From the NCBI GenBank assembly GCA_021734245.1, contig JAIPJH010000003.1:1-64000 (forward strand): 64,000 bases of DNA. The letters are read 5' to 3'. Shown here piece after piece: positions 28,083 through 37,594 of the stretch. The position numbers were made by a program, and so were the translations under genes. Source of the stretch: Candidatus Cloacimonadota bacterium. GTDB lineage: Bacteria > Cloacimonadota > Cloacimonadia > Cloacimonadales > TCS61. The notes beneath the pieces were generated by a model. That model saw only the letters and a program-made list of their open reading frames with translations. It was not told the DNA's origin and did no database searches. Numbering within the stretch: the first letter of the stretch is position 1; every line of letters starts with the position of its first letter.

Positions 28083-31000
28083 TTAGAAATGGAATGAAAT
28101 TCCAAATGTATATGTACGACCCTGATCAACATTTGCAGGATTTTTTGTTGATAAGTCGTGAACATATTGTACTTCTTCAGATGTGAACCCAGTCGGATCA
28201 CTGATATCTGCACCATCATAATATGGTGAACCTGTGATAGGATATACGTTTCTTACATTTCTGCGATTGAACAGGTTATCGATACCGAAATAAGCTCTAA
28301 GATATAGTTTTTCTGTAGATTGAGATAATTTGATTTTCTTTGTTAATCTTAAATTAGCCTTTTCGTAATGTGGTTTAAGCTTGCTGTTTGTTTCCAGAGC
28401 ATTTCCTTCCACAGTTGTAGGAGTGTAGGGAGTTCCACTAGTTATGTTGTAGTTGAAGTTTGTAGAAAGGTCGTTTGTAATGAATTGTGGAACAGCAAAA
28501 TCTGTGAATGGCACATAAAAATCTTCACCTCTTTGAACTCTGAAAGTAACATTGAAAGTAAAGTTATGTCTCATATCCCAATCCAACGGAAATTCACGCA
28601 GATCAGTTGTTTCAGATTGAACGACATCATCAGAGTTATTTCCAAAAGCCCAGGCAAGAGAATAAGAGGCAGATCCCATGATAAACGAAGACAATCTCTT
28701 TTCCAGGTTGAAGTCAATTCCTCGGGCACTACCATAATCTTGAGAATCCCATTCCAACCAGGTTACATTATCGTCAGTTTCACTTTCCTTTTGAACTAAA
28801 CTTGGATAATTGTAAATATTCTTGAAATATGCATTAACATCCATTACAAAATCGTCACTCAGCTGTTTTTGCAAACCTACTTCATATGTTACAGTAACTT
28901 GAGGTTCCAAGCTTGGTTTACCAACCTGAACCGGCACATTACTTGTAACAGCATCTTGCTCTGTGTAGGTAGTAAAAATATATTGCATCTGTGGTAATTG
29001 GTTTTGATAATTGTAGGCAAAGTGTAATACGGAAGATTCAGAAATTGGATGAGAAACACCAAGCCTCGGGGAAACAAGCATCTGGAATCTTTCATCTTTA
29101 TCAAATTCTTCCCATCGTTCTATTCCACCGTTTTTGATGATCTTATACTTTTCACCAAGATACCAGAAATCTAATCTTACACCTGCATTCACGATCATAC
29201 CTTCCCATTCCATTTTGTCTTGCAGATAATAGGCTGCCTGGTATGGATTTGCTTCGTAACCATCAGTTTGGCCGGAAGCAAAAACAGTTGCATTGTAATA
29301 ATCGTCTAAATCATAAGTATTTATAGTAAAATATTCATCTAATTCTTCACCAGCAGGTTCTTCATACATATTTGAATTGTAATATATATAATCAGAATTT
29401 TCTTTCTGACTCAAATTATATGTTGCGATGTAATCATCAATCTCGTCTTCTGTAAGATCAGAAAAATCATAGAACCAGTAGGCAGGATCTGAACCATTTA
29501 AAAAATCTTGATAACGAGTTTCATCAACCGTCCAAGGGCTGATAACCTGATTTTTCTTTATATCGTGCCTTATAAATTCGAAACCGGTTTTAAAACCATG
29601 AATTTCATTGTATTGATATTCAAAATCTGATCTCAGAGTTAAGATGCTATTCTCATCATCCTGGAAAAATCCATAAATTGCTCCGGGACGGACAAAATTA
29701 GTATAACTGCCCAAAGGTTCTTCAACACCACTCGATGTGAAAATCGTCCAAGGATAAATACTTTCATTTCCCAGTAATCCCTGCTCATCTGTTAAGTAAT
29801 CAATACCGGAACAATCATAAAGTTGATTTTCAGCAAAATAATCAAAATTGGCTTCATCCTGAACAAAAAAATCATCCAGGCTAATTCCTATAGGTTTTCT
29901 TTGAACATCTTTTGAATAGTAACTTGCTTTTATTTTTAAGTTAGTTTGAGAATTGAAAGTATGATCATAAGTTGTTACAAATTGTTGCTGGGAACTTTCG
30001 TAATGCTGATAATGTTCCATAGCATATTTCCAGAAATAATTGAAAACATTATATTCAGCTTTGTCTCCACGAGCAGCGAAAGTAATATTTGATGTAGGAC
30101 TGAATTCATATTTCAGTTTAATATTTGCGTTATAGTCATTATAATTTCTATTTCCAGTATCAAACCCCAGGATATCATCACGAGATGCATATGGATCATT
30201 CTCTTCAAATGATTCAACAGTAAGATATTCTAACTCTTCATTAGGATCATTTTTATAGTGTTTCCAATATCTGGAATCTGACCAACTTCCAACACCATTT
30301 AAGAAGAAGGTAAATTTCTTTTTCAGATCTTCACCAGCAAATGGAATTACAGGCCCGCCAAAGGCAAACTTTGTTTCATCATTATTGGAATGCAAAGTTC
30401 CCGGGATTAGATGGTCGGAAGATGCTTCAATTTTTCCAGAATAAATTTCAGAACCAGATTTGGTTATGATGTTTACGATTCCAGATTGGGCATTTCCATA
30501 TTCGGCAGTAAAACCACCGGTTTTCACATCGGTCACTTCTACTGCATCCATGTCAACAGTAAGAGCAGATCCACCATCGACAGGGTCAGAAACTGACATT
30601 CCGTCTACAGTATAGGCTACTTCGTTGGAACGTCCACCCCTGATATGAAGTTCACCATTTTGTTCGGTTACACCAGCTTGAATAGCAATTACACCTTCCA
30701 AATCATTAACAGCTACATCTTCAATATCATTAGTATTAATGGTTCGACCAGAGTTTGTTTTGGTCTTTTGAACCATTTCGATGGCAGCTTCCGTAACTGT
30801 AAAACCTTCGATCTCAACAATATCTTTAGAAAGCTCAAAGTTAAGAATTGTTGTTAAATCCAGGTTGATCTTCACACCTGTTACACGCTCAGATTGAAAA
30901 CCTTGTCGCATACATACTATGTCATATTCTCCAGGTGGAATGTTTATGATTATATAAGTACCTTTGTCATCTGTTTGTGCACCAATCTCCTTTCCTTCTA

Positions 31001-31136
31001 ATACCACATTGGCAAAAGGCACAGCATTACCGCTTTCATCGGTTACTTTACCTGCAAGTTTACCTGTGGTTCCAGCAAAAAGTGATGTGCTTACAAACAG
31101 TGTTACTAACAGCAAAAAAAGAATTCTTTTTAGCAT
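28083..31136 (-). CDS. TonB-dependent outer-membrane receptor with carboxypeptidase-regulatory-like domain
   Basis: About 1017 residues from ATG 31136 (an in-frame TTG precedes it). Order: signal peptide; a CarboxypepD_reg-like beta-sandwich at about 25-105 (GKLAGKVTDESGNAVPFANVVLEG, IINIPPGEYDIVC); a plug domain at about 140-235 with IRGGRSNEVAYTVDGMSV and GIVNIITKSGSE; then a 22-strand-type barrel rich in aromatic strands, ending ...GRTYTFGISFHF. Receptors of this type bind a ligand outside and import it with energy from TonB; the substrate cannot be read from sequence. It heads the operon that supplies its own exbB, two exbD and tonB, followed by exported proteins. Confidence 0.93.
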   Translation of the reverse strand: MLKRILFLLLVTLFVSTSLFAGTTGKLAGKVTDESGNAVPFANVVLEGKEIGAQTDDKGTYIIINIPPGEYDIVCMRQGFQSERVTGVKINLDLTTILNFELSKDIVEIEGFTVTEAAIEMVQKTKTNSGRTINTNDIEDVAVNDLEGVIAIQAGVTEQNGELHIRGGRSNEVAYTVDGMSVSDPVDGGSALTVDMDAVEVTDVKTGGFTAEYGNAQSGIVNIITKSGSEIYSGKIEASSDHLIPGTLHSNNDETKFAFGGPVIPFAGEDLKKKFTFFLNGVGSWSDSRYWKHYKNDPNEELEYLTVESFEENDPYASRDDILGFDTGNRNYNDYNANIKLKYEFSPTSNITFAARGDKAEYNVFNYFWKYAMEHYQHYESSQQQFVTTYDHTFNSQTNLKIKASYYSKDVQRKPIGISLDDFFVQDEANFDYFAENQLYDCSGIDYLTDEQGLLGNESIYPWTIFTSSGVEEPLGSYTNFVRPGAIYGFFQDDENSILTLRSDFEYQYNEIHGFKTGFEFIRHDIKKNQVISPWTVDETRYQDFLNGSDPAYWFYDFSDLTEDEIDDYIATYNLSQKENSDYIYYNSNMYEEPAGEELDEYFTINTYDLDDYYNATVFASGQTDGYEANPYQAAYYLQDKMEWEGMIVNAGVRLDFWYLGEKYKIIKNGGIERWEEFDKDERFQMLVSPRLGVSHPISESSVLHFAYNYQNQLPQMQYIFTTYTEQDAVTSNVPVQVGKPSLEPQVTVTYEVGLQKQLSDDFVMDVNAYFKNIYNYPSLVQKESETDDNVTWLEWDSQDYGSARGIDFNLEKRLSSFIMGSASYSLAWAFGNNSDDVVQSETTDLREFPLDWDMRHNFTFNVTFRVQRGEDFYVPFTDFAVPQFITNDLSTNFNYNITSGTPYTPTTVEGNALETNSKLKPHYEKANLRLTKKIKLSQSTEKLYLRAYFGIDNLFNRRNVRNVYPITGSPYYDGADISDPTGFTSEEVQYVHDLSTKNPANVDQGRTYTFGISFHF

Positions 31137-31197
31137 CAAATTCTCCCCCTATGATTATAATTTATGCTTCAAACAAAAACATTATCGAGAAAATTCG

Positions 31198-31203
31198 TGT
31201 CAA
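31198..31203 (-). promoter_or_regulatory. Putative -35 box of the TonB-receptor operon
   Basis: TTGACA on the minus strand (31203-31198) ends about 60 nt ahead of the receptor start. A TAATGTTTTTG stretch follows about 20 nt downstream. No good TATAAT at 17 bp. Part of a recurring pattern in this window. Confidence 0.4.
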
Positions 31204-31235
31204 TTTTTTTTTGGACACTTTTTATTTTCTCTATC

Positions 31236-32057
31236 TTATTTTCTTTTATTCCACTCAGCTGTCAAGTATTTAGTCTTAACTAAATTCTCTACAACATTTT
31301 CTTCTTTCGAACTAAGCTTTTCTGAAATAATAAAATTATCATTATTCCAGTGTTTTTCAAATCCTATTGTAAAGCCCAAAACAGCATCCGAAAAGGTTAT
31401 TGGTGTATCTAATATCTGATTTAAAGCTACTGTTTTCTTGGCTAAGTATTTTGCCAGTTTATTTCTTTTGTCAGTATCAATATTAGGCATCAGGAAAGCT
31501 AATTTACTTTGATCATGATCAAGCAGAATTGAGCCATGCTGAAGAAGAACACCTTCTTTTCTTACTTGAGCACTTCCTACGATTTTTCTTCTATTATAAT
31601 TCAGTTCAAACCTGGAACTGCTGGCAAAACAAGGATTTACATCCTGTCGCTGATGAGATGATGATAAACTCCCTTTTTCAAGTTCTACATTTACGCCAAT
31701 TATTCTAAAACCTGTTGCCAGAGCTTTACTTATCTCATAATAACTTTCGCTAACATTGCCGCCGAGCTTCCCTTTACAGCGTGCAATTATCGAATAAGTG
31801 ACTTCATCTTCATGCAAAACCAACCGACCACCTGTCGGTCTTCGCACAAAGCCATATCCCTGTGCTGTCACCAAATCTAAATCTACCTCTTTGGAAATGA
31901 TTTGATTATAACCGCATGAAACTGTTGGAGGTGACCAATCGTAGAAGCGAATAGTTGGCAGTGAAGTTCCACTGATTACTCCTTCCATAACTGCTTCATC
32001 GACAGCCATATTTTCTGCCGATCCCATTTTGCCTGAATATAAAATTCTCCATTTCAT
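31236..32057 (-). CDS. Lipoate/octanoate protein ligase-transferase family protein (LipM-like)
   Basis: 273 residues of the BPL/LplA/LipB fold. Signatures: MGSAENMAVDEAV at the N-terminus, RRPTGGRLVLHEDEVTYS at about 88-105, VNPCFASSSRFEL with a cysteine where LipM/LipL octanoyltransferases carry the acyl-enzyme Cys, and GSAQVRKEGVLLQHGSILL. LipM transfers octanoate from acyl carrier protein to the lipoyl domain of GcvH or 2-oxoacid dehydrogenases as the first step of lipoate synthesis; LplA instead uses free lipoate and ATP. The cysteine favours LipM. GGAG precedes the start. Its stop is followed, in the same direction, by the promoter region of the TonB operon. Confidence 0.8.
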   Translation of the reverse strand: MKWRILYSGKMGSAENMAVDEAVMEGVISGTSLPTIRFYDWSPPTVSCGYNQIISKEVDLDLVTAQGYGFVRRPTGGRLVLHEDEVTYSIIARCKGKLGGNVSESYYEISKALATGFRIIGVNVELEKGSLSSSHQRQDVNPCFASSSRFELNYNRRKIVGSAQVRKEGVLLQHGSILLDHDQSKLAFLMPNIDTDKRNKLAKYLAKKTVALNQILDTPITFSDAVLGFTIGFEKHWNNDNFIISEKLSSKEENVVENLVKTKYLTAEWNKRK

Positions 32058-32324
32058 AGCAACTCCAATTTCACATCGATCATTTCAAAATAATTTCCAA
32101 AATCCTCCACTCTATCATCAAAATAAGATGCAAATTGCATTCCTTAAATTTGAATCGGGGAGTTTGAAACAAAAAGAAAGATCTGAAGTTTTATCAATTC
32201 TTTGCTGCATATAAAGTTAAAATTGTGACACAAAGAAATATTTTACCTTTTATGGGAAACATTAAATTTCATCTTTCTGCTGAATTCTTTCAACAATATG
32301 TGGCATTTTGTTCCGCATAAAACT
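32058..32324. other. Intergenic region with no supported gene
   Basis: A 267-nt AT-rich gap between the PfkB and LipM-like genes. A 28-codon minus-strand ORF (32141-32055) overlaps the LipM-like start, but its ATG abuts the stop-containing TAAGGA and it has no recognisable features. It may contain a terminator or promoter; I see no clear one. Confidence 0.4.
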
Positions 32325-33224
32325 CTATTTGAAAGAAACATATTTTTGCAGTGATCCTGCTCTTGCTTCGATCTTCTTCAGTTCGATTTTTGATAGTTTA
32401 TTCAAACTGAAATCTTCTACACAAAAAGAAGCAGTGATAGTTCCAAGCTGCATTGCCTTTTTGAAACTTTCTTTATCAATCTTTCCTGCTTGAGCCAAAT
32501 ATCCCAGGAAACCCCCAGCAAAAGAATCTCCCGCTCCAGTTGGATCGATAACATCAAATATTGGATAAGCCGGACAATAAAAAAGAAAGTCCTCTCCAAA
32601 TACAAAAGCTCCATATTCTCCGCGTTTACAAACAATTAATTGTGGCCCATATTCCAAGGCTTCTTTGGCAGCTTTCAGAATATTTTTTTCAACCGTTAAC
32701 ATTCTTAATTCATCTTCGTTAATAAAAAGAACATCGATTTTTTTGATAACTTCTAACAATTCACTTCGCTTACCATTTATCCAGAAATTCATTGTATCCA
32801 TTGCTGTTAGATCAGGATTTTCAACTTGCTGCAGAACTTCCAATTGAAGAACAGGATCGATATTTCCCAGAAAGATGTATTTTGTTTTTCTATATTCTTG
32901 AGGAATTATTGGATCAAAATCGGCAAAAACATTCAATTGAGTATCCAGCGTTTCCGCGCAATTCATATTATTATAATTTCCTTTCCAGAAAAAAGTTTTA
33001 CCTTTTCTTGTCTGCAATCCAGAAGTATCTATTTCCTGATCCTTAATCAATTTCAAATATTCGGCTGGAAAATCTTCTCCTACTACTCCCACGATTCCAG
33101 GTCTGCAAAAATACCGGGCTGCCATTGAGGCATAAACAGCAGAACCACCCAGTACGCGATCTACTTGGCCATAAGGAGTTTTAACTGCATCCAGAGCAAC
33201 AGAACCGACAATTACAAGATCCAT
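32325..33224 (-). CDS. PfkB-family sugar/nucleoside kinase
   Basis: 299 residues of the ribokinase fold. The N-terminal PfkB motif is VLGGSAVYASMAARYF (about 24-39) and the second signature DPTGAGDSFAGGFLG (about 227-241) contains the catalytic base Asp233 and the anion hole. NEDELRMLT is the usual NxxE-type magnesium motif. The family phosphorylates sugars, nucleosides or related hydroxyls with ATP; specificity is not readable. Start follows GAGGAGTG. It sits in a minus-strand run with aspartate aminotransferase and a small membrane protein. Confidence 0.88.
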   Translation of the reverse strand: MDLVIVGSVALDAVKTPYGQVDRVLGGSAVYASMAARYFCRPGIVGVVGEDFPAEYLKLIKDQEIDTSGLQTRKGKTFFWKGNYNNMNCAETLDTQLNVFADFDPIIPQEYRKTKYIFLGNIDPVLQLEVLQQVENPDLTAMDTMNFWINGKRSELLEVIKKIDVLFINEDELRMLTVEKNILKAAKEALEYGPQLIVCKRGEYGAFVFGEDFLFYCPAYPIFDVIDPTGAGDSFAGGFLGYLAQAGKIDKESFKKAMQLGTITASFCVEDFSLNKLSKIELKKIEARAGSLQKYVSFK

Positions 33225-33255
33225 AATTATTCACTCCTCAGTTGTACAAGTTCCA

Positions 33256-33507
33256 TTATTCATTCCTTTCATTATGCAATTTCAGATCGGATTGATTGTC
33301 ATCTTCCACCTGAGATTTGTGTTGTTCATATCTTTTTTGCATCATTTCATATTTTTTGGCACGGAGCGATCCGAAATAGCGAATAATCATGACAACAAAA
33401 ACCAGAGCCAGGATACGAATTATAAGATTGAACCAGGAATTAGTTTTCTGTTTTCTGCGTTCGTGTATTCTTCTTTCCAGTTCTTCTTTAAATTTATTGT
33501 AAGACAT
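33256..33507 (-). CDS. Small single-pass membrane protein
   Basis: 83 residues: a charged N-terminus (KEELERRIHERRKQK), one hydrophobic helix at about 25-45 (FNLIIRILALVFVVMIIRYF) and a charged, coiled-coil-like tail. By the positive-inside rule the N-terminus is probably cytoplasmic. It begins 6 nt after the aspartate aminotransferase stop, so it is likely co-transcribed. No family recognised. It could be a real small gene because spacing and composition fit the operon, but the ribosome site is weak. Confidence 0.55.
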   Translation of the reverse strand: MSYNKFKEELERRIHERRKQKTNSWFNLIIRILALVFVVMIIRYFGSLRAKKYEMMQKRYEQHKSQVEDDNQSDLKLHNERNE

Positions 33508-33513
33508 TATTCT

Positions 33514-34722
33514 TTATTTACGATACAACATTTCGTCCAGACCGTTTCTAAACCGTTTCAATCCTTCTTCGATATTTTCCATGCTGTTGGCATATGAGAA
33601 TCTTACTAATTTATTTGCTCCAAAAGCTGATCCTGGTACAATTGCAACTCTATTTTCTTTTAGCATATATTCACAAAAGTCTACCGTGTCTTTGATGCCC
33701 TGCCTGTTATTTTGCAGGTAATATTGAATATTTGGCATTGCATAAAATGCACCTTGCGGCATACGGCATTTTATATTAGGAATATTATTTAATTCTGCTA
33801 CTAAAAAATTTCGTCTTTTTTCAAATTGATCTCTCATTTTTATGATGCTGTCATCACCATTTCTAAGGGCAGCAACTGCTGCTCTCTGCGTCATGGAATT
33901 CACACAGGATGTTGTGTGACTTTGTATTCTGCTGGCACGCCGAATAACTTCTTTCGGCCCAGCAGCATAACCCAATCTCCAACCAGTCATTGCATAAGCT
34001 TTGGAAAGTCCATTTATCAAAATTGTCTGCTCACGAACTTCAGGAGAAATTGTAGCAATCGAAACATGTTCCAATCCGTCATAAATCAATTTTTCATAAA
34101 TCTCATCAGAAATTATCACGATCTCATGTTTCAAACAAACTTCAGCAATCTCTTCAAGTTCTTTCATCGTATACACGGTTCCGGTTGGATTGTTAGGAGA
34201 ATTCAGAATCAAAGCTTTGGGACTGCTGAGGGTTAAAATTGTTTCTTCCAGTTGCTTGGCATTAATCTTGAAATTTTTAGCCATTGTTGTGGGAAGCAAG
34301 ATCGGAAAGGCATCAACCATTTCCACCTGCGCTGTATAACTGACCCAGTATGGAGACGGAATAAGAACTTCATCACGAGGATCGCAGATGGTCATAAGCA
34401 CAAAAACAATGGAAGCTTTTGCACCAGGAGAAACAAGAATATCAGTCGGATCACAATCCAGATTGTTATCACGCTTCAATTTTTCTGAAATCGCTTTTCT
34501 CAGCTCTGGGATTCCTGATGTATCGGTATAGCGTGTAAAATTTTGATGTAAAGCCACATGAGCTTCTTTTTTTATATAATCCGGTGTGTTAAAATCAGGT
34601 TCACCAACTCCAAAGTTTATTACTTCGATTCCTTCTGCTTTCATCTGTTTTGCCAGGGCCGAAACAGTGAGTGTGGGAGAAGGTCTAATTGCTTTTGCCC
34701 GATGAGAAATCTGAATTTTCAT
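33514..34722 (-). CDS. aspB: Aspartate aminotransferase, class I (AspB type)
   Basis: 402 residues, usual size. It transfers the amino group of aspartate to 2-oxoglutarate with pyridoxal phosphate. The cofactor lysine is Lys241 in NGLSKAYAMTGWRLGYAAG; other landmarks are NFGVGEPDFNTPDYI, SPNNPTGTVYT and ISDEIYEKLIYDG, typical of the type Ib enzymes of thermophiles and Bacillus. Some relatives accept prephenate or other acids, so specificity is likely but not certain. AGGAA precedes the ATG. It fits a peptide-fermenting lifestyle. Confidence 0.9.
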   Translation of the reverse strand: MKIQISHRAKAIRPSPTLTVSALAKQMKAEGIEVINFGVGEPDFNTPDYIKKEAHVALHQNFTRYTDTSGIPELRKAISEKLKRDNNLDCDPTDILVSPGAKASIVFVLMTICDPRDEVLIPSPYWVSYTAQVEMVDAFPILLPTTMAKNFKINAKQLEETILTLSSPKALILNSPNNPTGTVYTMKELEEIAEVCLKHEIVIISDEIYEKLIYDGLEHVSIATISPEVREQTILINGLSKAYAMTGWRLGYAAGPKEVIRRASRIQSHTTSCVNSMTQRAAVAALRNGDDSIIKMRDQFEKRRNFLVAELNNIPNIKCRMPQGAFYAMPNIQYYLQNNRQGIKDTVDFCEYMLKENRVAIVPGSAFGANKLVRFSYANSMENIEEGLKRFRNGLDEMLYRK

Positions 34723-34774
34723 ATCATTCCTTCCTATTTAATCTTCATTTTCTATTAAAATTCTAAAAAATATA

Positions 34775-36868
34775 TTATTCGCTTTCTACTACGATCTTGG
34801 AAATATCAGCGATCTCCAGGAAAAGCTGTCTGATTTCATTCAACAAATTATAACGATTCAGGCGAATTTCATCTTCTTCCACATTCACCAGAACATCATC
34901 GAAAAACTTATCGATAAAATATCCAAACTTAACCAGTTCTTCCAAAATTTCTTCGTATTTTTTATTGGAAAGCAGCTTTTCTGCTTTATGTTTCAATTCT
35001 GCTAATTCTGCAAAAAGAACCTTTTCAGATTCTTCTTGAAGCAACTTTTCCTTAATTTCAGAAATATCTTCCTGCTCTGCGATAATATTGGAAACACGTT
35101 TGAAACCGAGAACGAGTTTGATAAAATCATCACGTTTTTTAAAATTCTGCAGAGCTGAAGCTCGTTTCACCAGATCAGGAATTACTGAAAAATCGATGTG
35201 CATTACACTTTCGATAACATCGTATTCAATGTCTTTTTGTTTCAGAAGCCATTCCGCTCTTTGGCGGAAAAAATCCAACACAAAATCAAGATTATTATGT
35301 GATTTCGGAAGTTTATCTTCCAGAATTTGGAAAGTATCTTTTATCAATTCCTGAAGAACTATTTCCAGATCGAAAGCATCGATTATCTGCACGATTCCAT
35401 TGGCGGCACGACGCAAAGCAAAAGGATCTTTGGAACCGGTCGGGATCATGTCAACACCGATAATTCCACAAACCGTATCCAGTTTATCAGCAATCGCTAC
35501 AAGAGCTCCGGCAATTGAAGATGGCAGTGCATCACGCTCACCTCTTGGAAGATAATGTTCATAAATTGCCTCTGCTACAGCATCTGTTTCTCCGCAAGCA
35601 GCTGCATACATTTTTCCCATATAACCCTGTAATTTGGTGAATTCTTTTTCTCCAAGCATTTGCGTAACAAGATCGGCTTTGCAAAGATATGCTGCTCTTT
35701 TTGCAGTAATTTTATCTTTTTCGTTTATTTTTATTTTGGAAAGCAGATTTTCTGTAATTTTTACGATTCTCTCAGTTTTTTCAAATATACTTCCCAATTG
35801 TTCCTGAAAAGTAACTTCCTTTAATTTTGGAACAAACTCTTCCAATTTAATTTTGGTGTCTTCCTGATAAAAGAAATTGGCATCTTCCAATCGGGCAGTT
35901 ATTACTTTTTCATTTCCCAGTTTTATCAGATCGGAATAATTCGGATCGCCATTGGAAATGAATACAAAATTATTGGTGATCTTTCCCGATTGATCTTTCA
36001 CTGCAAAATATTTCTGATGTTGAGAAAGCGTGGAAGTGATCACTTTTTGCGGTAGCTGCAGATATTTTTTGTCAAAATCTGCTATTACTGCTGTAGGAAA
36101 TTCAACCAGATCGGTTACAATTTCCAGTAAATTTTTATCTTCAACGATCTCTTTATCGGAGTTTTCGAAAAGTACTTTCAGTTGATTTTCAATCAAGGCT
36201 TTTCTTTTACTTCGGTCTGGTATTACAAAAACCGCTTTCAATTTATCTTCATATTTATCTATTTTATTTATTTCTATGGGATTATCCAGTTTCTGGAAGC
36301 GATTTCCAAAAGTTTTTTTCCCAGATTTCAAACCATTGATTTCAAAAGTTAAAATCTCATCGTCCCAAAGAGCTAAAATCCAACGAACAGGACGGGCAAA
36401 ATTTAGTTTTGTATCACCCCATTTCATCGATTTCGGAAAGTTGATTTTCGGAACAGTCTCCAGAATAATTTGTGCTAAAATATCTTTGGTTTCTTTGCCT
36501 TTAATTTGTTTTTTTACAGCAATTTTTTCACCTTTCGGTGAATCGACTATGAAGATATCTTCCGCTGAAGCACCAGCTCCTCGCATAAAACCCAAAGCTG
36601 CTTTGGTAAGATTGCCATCTGCGTCATAAGCTACTTTTTTTCCCGGTCCTACTCTTTCAATAATTTCATCTTCCTGCTTTTGCTGTAATTCGGTTATTTT
36701 GATGGCAAAACGTCGAGGAGTGGAGAACGTCTTGATATGTGAAAATGATAATTTTTCTTCTTTTAACCGTGTTTCGAAATGTGATTGTAGTTTTTTTATT
36801 GCAGACCCGATATATCCTGCTGGAATTTCTTCTACGCCAAGCTCAAACAAAAAATCTTTTGTCGGCAT
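34775..36868 (-). CDS. glyS: Glycyl-tRNA synthetase beta subunit
   Basis: About 697 residues from ATG 36868, placed behind GGGGTG; an in-frame GTG lies 6 nt earlier. Diagnostic N-terminus: DFLFELGVEEIPAGYIGSAIKKL, then FSTPRRFAIKI, WILALWDDEI, and the C-terminal anticodon-binding region with DVLVNVEEDEIRLNRYNLL. The beta subunit pairs with GlyQ to charge tRNA-Gly as an alpha2beta2 enzyme. glyQ normally lies directly upstream of glyS in the same operon; here the upstream 700 nt contain only repeats, so the alpha subunit is encoded elsewhere. Confidence 0.96.
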   Translation of the reverse strand: MPTKDFLFELGVEEIPAGYIGSAIKKLQSHFETRLKEEKLSFSHIKTFSTPRRFAIKITELQQKQEDEIIERVGPGKKVAYDADGNLTKAALGFMRGAGASAEDIFIVDSPKGEKIAVKKQIKGKETKDILAQIILETVPKINFPKSMKWGDTKLNFARPVRWILALWDDEILTFEINGLKSGKKTFGNRFQKLDNPIEINKIDKYEDKLKAVFVIPDRSKRKALIENQLKVLFENSDKEIVEDKNLLEIVTDLVEFPTAVIADFDKKYLQLPQKVITSTLSQHQKYFAVKDQSGKITNNFVFISNGDPNYSDLIKLGNEKVITARLEDANFFYQEDTKIKLEEFVPKLKEVTFQEQLGSIFEKTERIVKITENLLSKIKINEKDKITAKRAAYLCKADLVTQMLGEKEFTKLQGYMGKMYAAACGETDAVAEAIYEHYLPRGERDALPSSIAGALVAIADKLDTVCGIIGVDMIPTGSKDPFALRRAANGIVQIIDAFDLEIVLQELIKDTFQILEDKLPKSHNNLDFVLDFFRQRAEWLLKQKDIEYDVIESVMHIDFSVIPDLVKRASALQNFKKRDDFIKLVLGFKRVSNIIAEQEDISEIKEKLLQEESEKVLFAELAELKHKAEKLLSNKKYEEILEELVKFGYFIDKFFDDVLVNVEEDEIRLNRYNLLNEIRQLFLEIADISKIVVESE

Positions 36869-37594
36869 ATTCACCCCAAAAATTAATTTGCTCCAAAAAA
36901 TAAATTACAACTTTTATGTCTAACCTTTTTTGAGATAAATTCTTTGATCTGGAAGATAATTGTAACAAATATATCATTTGCAAAAAACTGAAATTGAAGA
37001 GGTTTTTCTTTCCGAAACCTTCTCTCACATACTTTTATTATCAAGTTCCTGCAGACTTGACTCGTGAACGAAGTACGAAATGGGAAGTTTACTGCAAAAC
37101 AGAAGTTTTGCCTAAATTGCATTCCCAAACGGAATTTGGGAACGAGAAATAGCTGGAGTGTAGGTCGACCTGCCAGGTCGATAAATAAAGAAAATTCTTA
37201 AATTTGACTATCACCGTGGCAGAGCCAAGGTGTATTTCGCTAAATTAATTTCAGCAAGCTGAAAATCGAATTTTCATTATTTACCCCTCTCCGGCAACTG
37301 CCGGATCTCCCCTCAAACAGGGGAGAAAATTTGGAAAACCCCGATGCAGAGCAGCGAGGAATTCTTTCGATTAAAAAGATAAAAAACGCCGTCTTCCTGA
37401 GGTAGCTTTTAGCTTTGCCCACGACTGTGTCCGGCGAAGCTTTGCGAAGACGGAAGGATCTGGTGGGATTTCTTTCAGCTTTACTTCTTGTAAAGGAAAA
37501 TGAGATTCTTCCAGAGAGCAGCGTGAAAGCATCGTCAGAATGACGGAATTTAAAAGATCCTATCCGTGTTCATCAGCGTTAATCGCGGTTTTGT
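36869..37594. other. Gene-free region rich in hairpin repeats
   Basis: 726 nt between glyS and a PorV-like gene. It holds several inverted repeats: TTCCCAAA/TTTGGGAA (37122-37142), CGACCT/AGGTCG (37166-37180), CCGGCA/TGCCGG (37291-37304), CTCCCCT/AGGGGAG (37307-37325), and a longer dispersed element at about 37389-37500. No frame with a ribosome site and plausible protein was found. A 21-nt segment at 37184-37204 recurs exactly at 48109-48129. Confidence 0.7.
37389..37500 (+). repeat. Dispersed intergenic repeat, copy A
   Basis: The stretch 37406-37448 is identical over 43 nt to 51851-51893, with further similarity on both sides (CGTCNTCCTGAG before, ACGGAAGNATCT after). The downstream part 37465-37488 is identical over 24 nt to 47956-47979. 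The form (CGTC.TCCTGAG...GAAGGATCT) is of the type seen as dispersed non-coding repeats in many environmental genomes. Confidence 0.75.

Noticed and set aside
32055-32141. 28-codon ORF overlapping the LipM-like start
   Set aside because: Purine-rich sequence abuts the ATG with no spacing, an in-frame stop lies just upstream, and the peptide has no recognisable feature.
36869-37100. T-box leader for glyS
   Set aside because: No TGGNACCGCG-type antiterminator sequence or specifier hairpin was found on the minus strand upstream of glyS.
37240-37422. Minus-strand frame in the gap upstream of glyS
   Set aside because: It runs through several inverted repeats and has no plausible start signal.
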